A stretch of DNA of 64,000 nucleotides from MED-G105 sp038522945 (GTDB lineage Bacteria; Pseudomonadota; Alphaproteobacteria; Caulobacterales; Parvularculaceae), in contig JBCBJV010000002.1 of the NCBI GenBank assembly GCA_038522945.1, positions 124,001-188,000 on the forward strand, in the 5' to 3' direction. Positions 41,856-50,295 of this stretch are shown here, piece after piece (within the stretch, counting starts at the first letter, position 1; each line of letters begins with the position of its first letter). The position numbers and the translations under genes were made by a program. A model generated the notes under the pieces. It was not told where the DNA came from. It did not search any database and saw nothing but the letters and a program-made list of their open reading frames with translations.

Positions 41856-42216
41856 AACCGCAGCGCCGGCGTTGGCGCTGTTTGCCAGCGTTTCAACGCT
41901 CCTGTGTTGCGCGCTTCCGGCACTCCTCGTGACGATTGGCGCCGGGGCTGTCATGGCGGGGCTCGCTGCAAATGTGCCGGGACTAATCTGGCTGACGGCC
42001 CACAAAGGCCCATTGTTTCTTATCGCGGGCGGGTTGCTTTTTGCGGCTGCAGCGTCGAAATGGCTCTCTCGTAATGCCCCGTGCCCGGTTGACCCGGCAC
42101 AGGCAAAAACTTGCATGCAAATGCGACGTGTTGGGACAGTTATCCTCGGTGTCGCGATATCTGTGTACGCAGTAGGCGGATTTTTTGCGTTCTTCGCGGC
42201 GGATTTGCTGTTGTGA
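41836..42216 (+). CDS. MerT-like metal transport membrane protein
   Basis: A 126-residue protein (ATG 41836; TTG 41827 possible) with three membrane helices. The first has a vicinal Cys pair, STLLCCALPALL, as in the mercury importer MerT, and the loop between helices 2 and 3 has a second Cys pair (APCPVDPAQAKTCM). Last gene of the csoR-led operon. By analogy with MerP-MerT it would take metal from the HMA protein. The absence of a mercuric reductase nearby and the CsoR-type repressor argue for copper or another soft metal. Confidence 0.8.
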   Translation: MRLIVRETAAPALALFASVSTLLCCALPALLVTIGAGAVMAGLAANVPGLIWLTAHKGPLFLIAGGLLFAAAASKWLSRNAPCPVDPAQAKTCMQMRRVGTVILGVAISVYAVGGFFAFFAADLLL

Positions 42217-42221
42217 GAGCG

Positions 42222-42251
42222 AAAAGCCCGCCGCTTTGCTTGGCGGGCTTT
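42222..42251. terminator. Bidirectional terminator between convergent genes
   Basis: AAAGCCCGCC pairs with GGCGGGCTTT around a nine-base loop, with A and T flanks on both sides. It lies just after the metal operon and its right arm touches the stop codon of the convergent gene at 42250, so it can end transcription from both sides. Confidence 0.88.
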
Positions 42252-43215
42252 AAGGATCGACCCGGTAGACATGGTAGGTAATATCAAAGACCGTATCATT
42301 GCGCCGCCCGGGCAGTCGCGTGATAAAAGAGCGGCTGCGTTGTGGGCCATTCAACGTTACCTCGCCTTCATTCTCTACCGTGAATACATTGTTCAGTGTC
42401 ATCCGCGCATCGATTAGAGAAAGCTCCCAGCGGACCCCTATTCCGGAAAACCGGTATCCAAAATTCACCGCATAGTCGCCTTCGCCCTCAATTTCGAAGA
42501 TTTCACCGCGCCGGGTAGAAGCCACCGTTGGGCTAACAAAAAGGCTGAAGACAGCATCGCCAACTCTGCACTCGCCCGTGCACGTTAGTTTATCCAGGAT
42601 GATCACATATTCAGAGTCCGTGATCGGCGTTGTGAAACTGGAGCACGCCGACGGGGGCAATGCATAACCCTCAACGCGGACACGCCGGTATCCCGCGCCT
42701 TCCGCATCTCTGCGTCCCGCGTCGGTCGCCGATGTGAAATTGTCTGATCGGGTATCGCTGTAGTAAAGGGTCAAGGGCACCAGTCCCGGTTGAGGATCGG
42801 TATAAACGAAGCCCTCGACACGCAATCGGCCATAACCGGCCGCGTTAGCGTCAGCCCGACCTTGCTCGGAGGCGACCGTGATATGTTCAAGTAGGTCACG
42901 GTTATAGTATGTTACGAGGGGAACGGTGCCCGTGCGTTCCTCCGCAAGCAAACAAGCTGGCGTGCGAACAAAGCGATATCCTTCTCTGAGCGCCTGGGCT
43001 CCCGCCGCTGGCTCTGAGGTGGTATAATTGTCCGACCGGCCTTGAGACCAGTATAGTTCCAGGGGAACGGTCTCTTGTGCCAATGCGCTCGCAAAAAGTG
43101 TGGGCACCACGGATAAAATAATTAGCAGTGAATATCGAAAAACGCAGGTCAATGTGCTCAGCGTTATTGATGCAACTTTAGTTGTCGCGGCGATGTTGTT
43201 CATGTGTGTTTTCAC
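42250..43215 (-). CDS. Exported protein with three DUF5648-like repeats
   Basis: A 321-residue protein (GTG 43215; ATG 43203 also possible) with a long N-terminal signal ending near SALAQ. Three repeats of about 48 residues follow, each of the form VPLxxYYsxxxxDNxTxxxxxGxxxAxxxGYxxxRVEGYV, as in DUF5648 domains found in surface and secreted proteins. The last 120 residues form a different beta-rich domain with a Cys pair (CTGECRVG). It is transcribed in the same direction as the type I secretion-like operon, which lies upstream of it, and might be a cargo, but this is speculation. Confidence 0.75.
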   Translation of the reverse strand: MKTHMNNIAATTKVASITLSTLTCVFRYSLLIILSVVPTLFASALAQETVPLELYWSQGRSDNYTTSEPAAGAQALREGYRFVRTPACLLAEERTGTVPLVTYYNRDLLEHITVASEQGRADANAAGYGRLRVEGFVYTDPQPGLVPLTLYYSDTRSDNFTSATDAGRRDAEGAGYRRVRVEGYALPPSACSSFTTPITDSEYVIILDKLTCTGECRVGDAVFSLFVSPTVASTRRGEIFEIEGEGDYAVNFGYRFSGIGVRWELSLIDARMTLNNVFTVENEGEVTLNGPQRSRSFITRLPGRRNDTVFDITYHVYRVDP

Positions 43216-43364
43216 CCTCCCCAGCTAGTGAACAAGAAGTGTAACCTAAGACCCAGCGATTCCAAGCTAAAGAGCACTGTTAGCCCTCGACTTAGAACAA
43301 TGGCCGCGAAAAAGGCCGCCAGCAAGTCTACGTGACGTAAGCCCAAGCCAATAAGGGCGGTTGC

Positions 43365-44837
43365 CTAAAGCCCCAACCGTTCCAGGTTCACCGTCGCAGC
43401 ATCGAAATTGGCACGAGCGATCCTGGCATTTAGGTGCGCCAAATGAAAGCGGATCGCCGCGTCGGCGGCGGTTTCTTCCCGGATGTTGACCAGAAAGAAG
43501 TCGGACGCGCCACCCGCAAACCGCTCTCGCTCTGCTTGTTCCATGGTGCGAGACTGGTCGACCTCCTGGACCGCGAGCAGTGTCAGCTGGCGTGCCATAT
43601 CCAGGTCGAGGAGGATGTTGCGGATTTCGATGTCGATCTGGTCGCGCAATTGGCGACGACGAAGGCGGGCAGCGCTTAAGTCCGCCTCAGCTTTGCGAAT
43701 TTTGCCTTCCGCGTCGCGGCGTTCAAACGGGACAGAAAACTTCAGTCCAAGGAGGTTGTCCGTTGAGTCCCTGGAAATGCCGCCCTCTGCGACCTCACCG
43801 AAGTCGTGTTGCAGCTCATAAGTGAGATCCAGGCGCGGCAGGCGAGCATTGCGGCCGAGGGCCATTTCGTTCCGTGCCCGGTCGATCGCAACTTCAACGA
43901 GGGCTATTTCGGGGCGAAGGAGAAGAGCCTGCGCGCTGGCATCGTCGGCCGCTGCCATCGCCGTCTCAATCAAATCTTGATCATCGACCACCTGGGAAGC
44001 TGCCATATTTATGGATGGCGCAGGCGGCAACTCAGCACGCGTTGGGGTGCGCGGCATTCCATCATCGCCCCGCAGATAAAATGAAAGGGAGTTGGCGGCC
44101 GCGCGGAAATCCCGTTGCGCTTCCGTCGCCCGGATCTGGCGGCGGGTGATGTTCTGGCGGTTCTCGGTCAGGAAAATTTCAGCGCGGGCGCCCTGGCGGA
44201 CTTGTTCTTCAAGGCCGGTTTGTCGCGCACGGGCGATGCGCAGGAGATCTTCAAAGATATCCAGTTGCCTGCCCGCGGCGACCCAGCGCCAATAGGCAAG
44301 CTGTGCTTTGTGCTGCACACCAATCTGTGTCAGGAGCACATTGAAATCGGCTTCACTGATGCCGAGATCGGCGATGGCGACGGCAAAGCGGCGATCATCA
44401 ATAGCGCGGTCGCGGAGGAGCGAGAACAACACGCCGAACCGCACTTCGCCGCCAGTATTGGTAAAGTTCCTGTCCTCATAAATGGGGAAGTCGCCATCGG
44501 AAAGCTTGTAACCGCCGAAGACCTGCGCCCCAAAAGGACGGAGGTTCCTGGAAACGCTGCCATCGATGACCGTACCATCGTAAAAGCCAGACGCGTAGCT
44601 TTTTGCTTCTGCGCCAAATACGACATCGAACGCGCCAAGCGCTGATAACGCTTCCGCCTCGGCGCCTCGCTTTTGAGCGAGGGATTCCAGGATAGCGGGA
44701 AAATGCTCAGCAGAGGAATCAAGGACCTCTTCAAGGGATAGCGGCCCAACGGTGCTTTGCGCCAACGCTGCACTAAAGACCCCGCCGAAAGACGAGAAAA
44801 GAACGGCCACAAGGCTAAGGAGGAACTGCCGCCTCAT
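43365..44837 (-). CDS. TolC-family outer-membrane efflux protein
   Basis: A 490-residue outer-membrane channel protein with a signal peptide ending SAALAQ and two OEP repeats (PF02321): long coiled-coil helices with RIARARQTGLEEQVRQGARAEIFLTE and MALGRNARLPRLDLTYELQHD. It overlaps the HlyD-like gene by four bases (ATGA), giving the order ABC, HlyD, TolC of a tripartite export system on one transcript. Confidence 0.88.
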   Translation of the reverse strand: MRRQFLLSLVAVLFSSFGGVFSAALAQSTVGPLSLEEVLDSSAEHFPAILESLAQKRGAEAEALSALGAFDVVFGAEAKSYASGFYDGTVIDGSVSRNLRPFGAQVFGGYKLSDGDFPIYEDRNFTNTGGEVRFGVLFSLLRDRAIDDRRFAVAIADLGISEADFNVLLTQIGVQHKAQLAYWRWVAAGRQLDIFEDLLRIARARQTGLEEQVRQGARAEIFLTENRQNITRRQIRATEAQRDFRAAANSLSFYLRGDDGMPRTPTRAELPPAPSINMAASQVVDDQDLIETAMAAADDASAQALLLRPEIALVEVAIDRARNEMALGRNARLPRLDLTYELQHDFGEVAEGGISRDSTDNLLGLKFSVPFERRDAEGKIRKAEADLSAARLRRRQLRDQIDIEIRNILLDLDMARQLTLLAVQEVDQSRTMEQAERERFAGGASDFFLVNIREETAADAAIRFHLAHLNARIARANFDAATVNLERLGL

Positions 44838-45883
44838 TGCAGGCCCCCGGACGCTTGAGAGGCACTGTCCTGTTCCGCAGGCGGAAATTCCGGTGGGAAA
44901 TTATTGAGCTGACGCCAAAGTTCATACCCCACCGAGACAGTTTCCAGGAGCACCCATCCACGGGCAGATGAGCCAAAGCGCACATAGGTCAGGTCAGGCC
45001 ATTCCTGAGGGTCAGATTTATCTTCAGTAACGAGAATTCGAAAGCCCCCGCCTGCGTTGGCGGAAGGATCAACGGCGACAACCTCGCCGGCAAAAGTGCC
45101 GACAGCAACGGACGGCCAACCTGAAAACTGGACCGCGGGCCAGCCTTCAAACTGAAGGCGTACTTTTGCACCAGGGCGGACAAGGGCGACGTCCCGTCCG
45201 TCGACGAACAATTCCACGGCGCGTTCCACATCGCTCGGCACGAAGGTCGCGACCGGGTCCCCTGCGCTGATGAAAGTCGCCGCATCGCCAGCGTTGACCC
45301 TCAAGATAACACCGTTCCTCGGCGCGCGAACAACTTGTACGGATTGCCTGGAGATGTTCACATCGACCCTGTTCAACTCGGCGGCTGCTTCTGCGACGCG
45401 GCCGGACAGGTCATCCACACGAATGCGCGCTTGTTCAAAATCGCGACGAGCCGCGAGGCCTTTATCGAACAGGCCTTCCATCCGGTTGAGGTCGATTTCC
45501 GCTGTTGAAACTGCGGACCGGGCGGCTTCGAGTTTGGCAACAACTTGGGCTCGTTCTGCCTGGAGCCGTTCCAATAACTGTTCGTCATTGTCGATGATTT
45601 TAACAATCGGGTCGCCGACCTCAACGTAAGATCCATCGCGTACGTACCATTCCTCGATACGGCCGGATACAAGAGCATTGATATCCTGAACCCGGTCATT
45701 GGGGTTGAGGGCCGTTACCCGACCGAGACCAGGCGCGGTCTGGACCCATGGCACCATGGCAAAGAACGTGATGCTGGCAATGGTGGCTATGATCAGGAGC
45801 AGGGCGATCGCATTAATGAGGCGCGGCCTTCTGATTGAGGCAAGTGTGGAAAAGTGGCGAATATGCTGATCACGGAATGGCAT
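44834..45883 (-). CDS. HlyD-family membrane fusion protein
   Basis: A 349-residue periplasmic adaptor with one N-terminal membrane helix (about residues 23-46), a first lipoyl half (ALVSGRIEEWYVRDGSYVEVGDPI), a coiled-coil hairpin (about 100-185), a second lipoyl half (VVRAPRNGVILRVNAGDAATFISAGDPV) and a beta-barrel domain (VELFVDGRDVALVRPGAKVRL). It lies three bases downstream of the ABC-like gene. It should join that inner-membrane protein to the TolC homologue. Confidence 0.9.
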   Translation of the reverse strand: MPFRDQHIRHFSTLASIRRPRLINAIALLLIIATIASITFFAMVPWVQTAPGLGRVTALNPNDRVQDINALVSGRIEEWYVRDGSYVEVGDPIVKIIDNDEQLLERLQAERAQVVAKLEAARSAVSTAEIDLNRMEGLFDKGLAARRDFEQARIRVDDLSGRVAEAAAELNRVDVNISRQSVQVVRAPRNGVILRVNAGDAATFISAGDPVATFVPSDVERAVELFVDGRDVALVRPGAKVRLQFEGWPAVQFSGWPSVAVGTFAGEVVAVDPSANAGGGFRILVTEDKSDPQEWPDLTYVRFGSSARGWVLLETVSVGYELWRQLNNFPPEFPPAEQDSASQASGGLQ

Positions 45884-45886
45884 TGG

Positions 45887-47692
45887 TTATCCCTCCGCCT
45901 TTTCCATGGAACTTGGGGTGTTTGAGGCCTCAGGCGATTTTACGCTCGGCAGCACCGGTCGGGTAACCTGCAATTGGTCTACCCGGTTTGCCTCAAGCTC
46001 GACGAAGTCACCAAAACCGTCCACCAGAACCTGTCGGTCATTGTCGAGGTACAGGAACTTCTCAAATCCGAGATCGCGTTCCCGGTTTGAAAAACAGATC
46101 AGGGTCAGATCCGGATCAGACTTTAGCACTTCCAGAATCTGCGAAAAGCATCTGTCCGGCACCACATCCAGCAACTGGTTCAGGATGAGAACACGGGGCT
46201 CTGCAAGAACCGCGGCGGCGACTTTTAACTGGATTGTCTCAGTAATTGAAAGTGGCCAGCCGGTCGTAAACAGCTCTGTATCAAGACCATCTTCAAGATC
46301 GGCAATCGTGTGTTCGAGCCCAACAGCTCTCAAGACCGTCAGAACCCGCTCCGGCGAGACATTGTCATTGCTGAGCCGCAGGTACTCGCGGATCGGCATT
46401 TCGATGAGCGTTGGCCGATTGATTGTGATGATCTGTTGGCGGAGGGTATGCACTTCGGTGGAGAGGATATCCGCCCCGCCGAAGGAGATAAAACCGCCTT
46501 TAGGTTCAACATGCCGTCGAAGCAGATCTGAAAAGAGCCGTTGGACACCATGCCCGGAAGCGCGCGCCATAATCTTGGCCCCGGAAGGAATAGCAAGATT
46601 GAACGTCGCTGGACGTCCACGCGCTGCACCGCGCACATTCTCAAAAACCAAAGACGCGTCGGCGGAATGGGATACGTATTGTCCTGAAGGTTCTTCTTGT
46701 GCGACGTCCCAGAAGAGAGACAGCTCCTCAACGGCGGCACATAAATCGTAAAACGAAACCAGATACCCGCCAAGCTGGGCGACGCCTGCAAAGACCGCTG
46801 AGAGGATCAATTCCGCGGCGACAAGCTGGCCGAGGGTCAGCTGGCCCTGGATTACCAGCCACCCGCCGAGACCAAGGAGGATTGCGCTGGCCGCAGCGTA
46901 GATCACGAACAACGCCACTGTCTGGGCAAAGTGCCGTCTAAAGTGCCGCCGGTGCTGATCTACATAATTGAAAGTCTCAGCATCGGATCGGTCGAGTGCA
47001 TAGGCAATATGTCGTTGCGATTTGAAAAAGCCGTTTGAGGCGCCCAGCCCTTCCAGCCATGCTGCGGTCTGGTGTTTTTTGTGGGAAAGGTCGATCCCGG
47101 CGTGAATAGCGCTCCGGCCCCAGATGATCCATGTCAGCCAAATGAGCAGGATAAAGACGATGTTAAAAAGTAAGAAGAGCGGATGATACAATGAGACGAC
47201 GACAAATCCGACAAGCGCTTGAAGAACAATCGTGAAGCCACCAATCATCAAATAGGGGATCGTTTTCTGGACGATGACAACGTCGAAATAGCGGTTAAAG
47301 AGCGGCCCCTTGCCAACATCGTTGAAAAACGGGTTCTCGGCGTAAATCGCTCGCAATGAGATTTCGGAAACGAGGCGCGCATAAAAACGCCGTCCGAAAA
47401 TTTCCATCAAATGATATCGCAAGGCATTCAACAGGCCGGAGGCAAGCAGAAGAAAGAATAGCGTCAGAGACAAGACGGCCAGAGGCGCAATCAACCCTGT
47501 GTTCGCAACGGTGTTGATCAGCATTTGAACTGAGATCGGCAGGGCAAGGGACAAAAGGCTGATCCCGATCCCGTAGATGCCCGCGAGGATCAGGAAGTCT
47601 TTTTCGGGCCCCAATATTGTTGAAAAGAGGGCGTATAGAGTCTTGGCGGGATTGGGAGGGACATGCTCGGAGGACGTCGACTGAGATTCCAT
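45887..47692 (-). CDS. ABC exporter-like protein with degenerate ATPase domain
   Basis: A 601-residue protein with the type I exporter layout: six membrane helices (about residues 30-310) and a nucleotide-binding-domain fold (about 345-570). Every catalytic motif has changed: Walker A reads RASGHGVQRL, with Lys and Ser replaced by Val and Gln; the signature LSGGQ reads LSITE; Walker B ends LILNQ in place of LILDE; the H-loop His is Asn (CFSNRE). Alignable segments between these motifs (RQQIITINRP, GLEHTIADLEDGLDTELF) show the fold is kept. The reading frame is intact and tightly linked to HlyD and TolC genes, so it is probably a working non-ATPase subunit and not a decaying gene. Confidence 0.85.
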   Translation of the reverse strand: MESQSTSSEHVPPNPAKTLYALFSTILGPEKDFLILAGIYGIGISLLSLALPISVQMLINTVANTGLIAPLAVLSLTLFFLLLASGLLNALRYHLMEIFGRRFYARLVSEISLRAIYAENPFFNDVGKGPLFNRYFDVVIVQKTIPYLMIGGFTIVLQALVGFVVVSLYHPLFLLFNIVFILLIWLTWIIWGRSAIHAGIDLSHKKHQTAAWLEGLGASNGFFKSQRHIAYALDRSDAETFNYVDQHRRHFRRHFAQTVALFVIYAAASAILLGLGGWLVIQGQLTLGQLVAAELILSAVFAGVAQLGGYLVSFYDLCAAVEELSLFWDVAQEEPSGQYVSHSADASLVFENVRGAARGRPATFNLAIPSGAKIMARASGHGVQRLFSDLLRRHVEPKGGFISFGGADILSTEVHTLRQQIITINRPTLIEMPIREYLRLSNDNVSPERVLTVLRAVGLEHTIADLEDGLDTELFTTGWPLSITETIQLKVAAAVLAEPRVLILNQLLDVVPDRCFSQILEVLKSDPDLTLICFSNRERDLGFEKFLYLDNDRQVLVDGFGDFVELEANRVDQLQVTRPVLPSVKSPEASNTPSSMEKAEG

Positions 47693-48031
47693 GTTGTTTC
47701 CGCAGCCATGAACGCCGCGCTTTCCCCTTTCCCTGTCAGCTCGAGTTGCAGCTCCCGAGTTAAGCCAAATTGTCTACGATACAAGGTGCAAAATCGGCCA
47801 GTCAGGGCCGAAAAAGTATTTCCTCACATGCGGATAAAGCAACTGTGATGCGCGGGCCTTTTTTTCGCCCTGGGCGCGACGGAATTCGACCCGCTTACGC
47901 GTATTTAATGCCGACATGGGGACAACCATCCCATATTACGGTCGTTCTTTAATCTTAAGCTGACGAAGGCTTCCTATTCAGGCCGTCTTGGCAAAGGAGA
48001 CCTTCAACAAGGTCCAAAAGGAGTTAATGGA
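47693..48031. other. Divergent intergenic region, 339 bp
   Basis: Promoters of the secretion-like operon (leftward) and the OmpA lipoprotein (rightward) must lie here. The AAAAGGAG ribosome site of the lipoprotein gene is at its right end. I see no gene or clear operator. Confidence 0.5.
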
Positions 48032-48697
48032 ATGCGTAAAGCAGTTCTAATCGGTGCAGTCGCCGCCCTGGCTGCTGCATGTACAACCAATCCCTATACG
48101 GGCGAGCGCCGGGCAAGCCGCACGGTAACAAGTGGTGCTGGCGGTGCGGCCGCGGGTGCGGCAGCGGGTGCAGTCCTCGGCGAAGTCATTGGTGACCGGG
48201 CCGGCAAGGGCGCTGCGATTGGCGCGGCGGTTGGTGCAGCGGCAGGTGTTGGCATTGGCGTTTATCAGGACCGCCAGCAAGCCAAACTGCGCGAGCGTCT
48301 TGCTGCCAGCGGTGTTTCGGTCACGCGCAATGGCGATGATATCTATCTCAACATGCCGTCTGACATCACGTTTGCGGTTGACCAGTCGGATATAAAGCCG
48401 ACCTTCTACGAGACGCTGAACTCCGTGGCCATTGTATTGGCCGAGTTCGACAAGACAAACGTTAGTGTTTACGGCCACGCTGACGCCACCGGCTCCGACA
48501 GCTATAATCAGGGTTTGTCTGAACGCCGGGCTCTCTCCGTATCGCAATACCTTTCAGGACAAGGGGTCAATGGCGGGCGTCTCCAGGCGGTTGGTTTTGG
48601 CGAAAGCCGTCCGATTGCAGACAATGGCTCAGAACGTGGCCGCGCTCAGAACCGCCGGGTGGAAATTCGCATCGATCCTATCGAAAGCGCGTTTTAG
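48032..48697 (+). CDS. OmpA-family lipoprotein with glycine zipper
   Basis: A 221-residue lipoprotein with lipobox LAAAC (Cys17), a Gly/Ala-rich zipper segment (about residues 36-80, SGAGGAAAGAAAGAVLGEV and following) and an OmpA-C peptidoglycan-binding domain (about 110-218) with VYGHADATGSDSYNQGLSERRA and GRAQNRRVEIRI. It resembles YiaD-type proteins, which tie the outer membrane to the cell wall. The ATG at 48032 follows AAAAGGAG. Single gene with its own terminator. Confidence 0.92.
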   Translation: MRKAVLIGAVAALAAACTTNPYTGERRASRTVTSGAGGAAAGAAAGAVLGEVIGDRAGKGAAIGAAVGAAAGVGIGVYQDRQQAKLRERLAASGVSVTRNGDDIYLNMPSDITFAVDQSDIKPTFYETLNSVAIVLAEFDKTNVSVYGHADATGSDSYNQGLSERRALSVSQYLSGQGVNGGRLQAVGFGESRPIADNGSERGRAQNRRVEIRIDPIESAF

Positions 48698-48779
48698 GCA
48701 TTCAGACCTAAGCTAGGCTGAGCCGCCCCGAATTGAAAAAACCGCTGATCGAATTGGGTCAGTCTGGACGACCAAGTGT

Positions 48780-48813
48780 CCCGCCGCGAGAAAAATCCTT
48801 GCGGCGGGATTTC
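48780..48813 (+). terminator. Intrinsic terminator after the OmpA lipoprotein
   Basis: CCCGCCGC pairs with GCGGCGGG across a 13-base loop and is followed by a T-rich stretch (ATTTCTATT), about 80 bases after the stop codon. Confidence 0.8.
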
Positions 48814-48979
48814 TATTATAAGTCGTATTTCCCCTTTTTGTGCATGTGCAGCGTTTTACTTGCTGTTGCTTGCTTGTTTTGGTGGCAGAACAAGTTGATT
48901 TAATTTCTTTATAACGGACTTGTCCTAGGCTCGGTGAAATAGGCGAGAAAGCCTTGGTTGCTGAAGGACGGTGCCAGTG

Positions 48980-50116
48980 ATGAAAAAAGCTCGATATGGA
49001 CGCTATGGATTTGCGCTCCTGTTTTCGGCTGGATTTGTAAGCATATTAGTTATTCTTGCAGCGAGTGTGTCTGACTTCGCACCGTCGGAAGAAATCTGGC
49101 TCTCTGCCGTATTGCTCATTGTGCTGATGCTCCATGCCCGGATGGGGTTTGTCCTCAACCGGACCCGCAGCGAGTTGGAACTTGTCCAGCGCCTTTCTGA
49201 TAATGTGGCGACCCAACCAAAAGACCTGCCCGCCCCGCGTTTTGCCCCCCTTACTTCAGGCCGTGTGTCTGATGACATGACTCAGGAAGATACGCTTGCC
49301 CTGTCGCGGGTTCGCGATGCGATCATGGACGAGCGTATCGAGCTTTACCTGCAGCCGATTGTCAGCCTGCCCCAGCGCAAGGCTCGCTTCTATGAGGCAT
49401 TCTCACGGCTTAGAGACGAGAACAACAAGCTTCTTCTGCCATCGGAATACATCGAAGCGGCGGAAAAAGCGAACCGCATCTCTGTTATCGATAATATGAT
49501 CCTGGTACGGTGTATCCAGGCCCTGCGCCAACGCCGGGAAACTGATCCGCGTATTGTGGTGTTCTGTAACCTGTCACCGGCGACGATCTTCGATCGGGAG
49601 TTCTTTTCAGAGTTTACCGAGTACCTGGAGGCAAATGACGACCTGGCCCCGAATCTGGTGTTTGAGTTTACCTATCCGGCGATCCACATGCTTCATCCGC
49701 GAGCGGAACGAAACCTCGATGCCCTTGCGAAGAAAGGCTTTGCTTTCTCCATCGACCATGTTCACGGGGTTGACCTCGACTGGGACCAGCTCAAGCGTCG
49801 CAATTTCCGGTACTTGAAGGCCTCATCTAAGATGCTTCTGTCCTACGCGCGCGGTGGCGAAGATGACATTCAGGAACTAGGCCGCTTCCGTCGGCGCCTG
49901 ACCGATCTTGGCATAGATCTAATTGCGGAAAAGATCGAATTTGAAAATCACATGCCGGAAATCATTGCGTTGGGCTTGGACTATGGCCAGGGCAATTTGT
50001 TCGGCCCGGCGCGCAGAGCCGGTTTCTACCTGGACCGAATTGAAGATGACACCGCCGCTGAGGCGGGACGCGCGTCACCTGCCAATACGCCAGCTGAGTT
50101 AAAGCTCGCCGTTTAA
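48980..50116 (+). CDS. TipF-like degenerate EAL-domain protein
   Basis: A 378-residue protein with two N-terminal membrane helices (about residues 9-30 and 37-55) and a C-terminal EAL-type domain (about 110-360). The catalytic residues have changed: EAL reads YEAFSR, the DDFG-type loop reads SIDHVHGVDLD, and the ELTE-type Glu position lies in VFEFTYP, so it is unlikely to hydrolyse c-di-GMP. This layout matches TipF of Caulobacter, a c-di-GMP receptor that places the flagellum. The ATG at 48980 follows AAGGA; a GTG three codons earlier is possible. No flagellar genes are in the window. Confidence 0.8.
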   Translation: MKKARYGRYGFALLFSAGFVSILVILAASVSDFAPSEEIWLSAVLLIVLMLHARMGFVLNRTRSELELVQRLSDNVATQPKDLPAPRFAPLTSGRVSDDMTQEDTLALSRVRDAIMDERIELYLQPIVSLPQRKARFYEAFSRLRDENNKLLLPSEYIEAAEKANRISVIDNMILVRCIQALRQRRETDPRIVVFCNLSPATIFDREFFSEFTEYLEANDDLAPNLVFEFTYPAIHMLHPRAERNLDALAKKGFAFSIDHVHGVDLDWDQLKRRNFRYLKASSKMLLSYARGGEDDIQELGRFRRRLTDLGIDLIAEKIEFENHMPEIIALGLDYGQGNLFGPARRAGFYLDRIEDDTAAEAGRASPANTPAELKLAV

Positions 50117-50295
50117 CTGCGTATCTGCTGTCGGTTTAGCGGGCTAACCGCGCCGCTTGACGGCGCGTGGCCCATCGCCCTAGAGCAAAAGTACCAGAGG
50201 GCAATTGCTCACACCGCAAGTGCTCCTTCCAACGAGACTGCGCCTTACTTTGTGGGGCGTCTGAGAGACGCTTTAGGGATTGGCAAAACGATAAC

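Noticed and set aside
41328..42216. Mercury resistance (mer) operon
   Set aside because: MerP- and MerT-like features are present but there is no MerR-type regulator or mercuric reductase, and the regulator is of the CsoR type.
50149..50167. CGCGCCG/CGGCGCG hairpin after the TipF-like gene
   Set aside because: A stable stem, but no T run follows on either strand, so it was not called a terminator.
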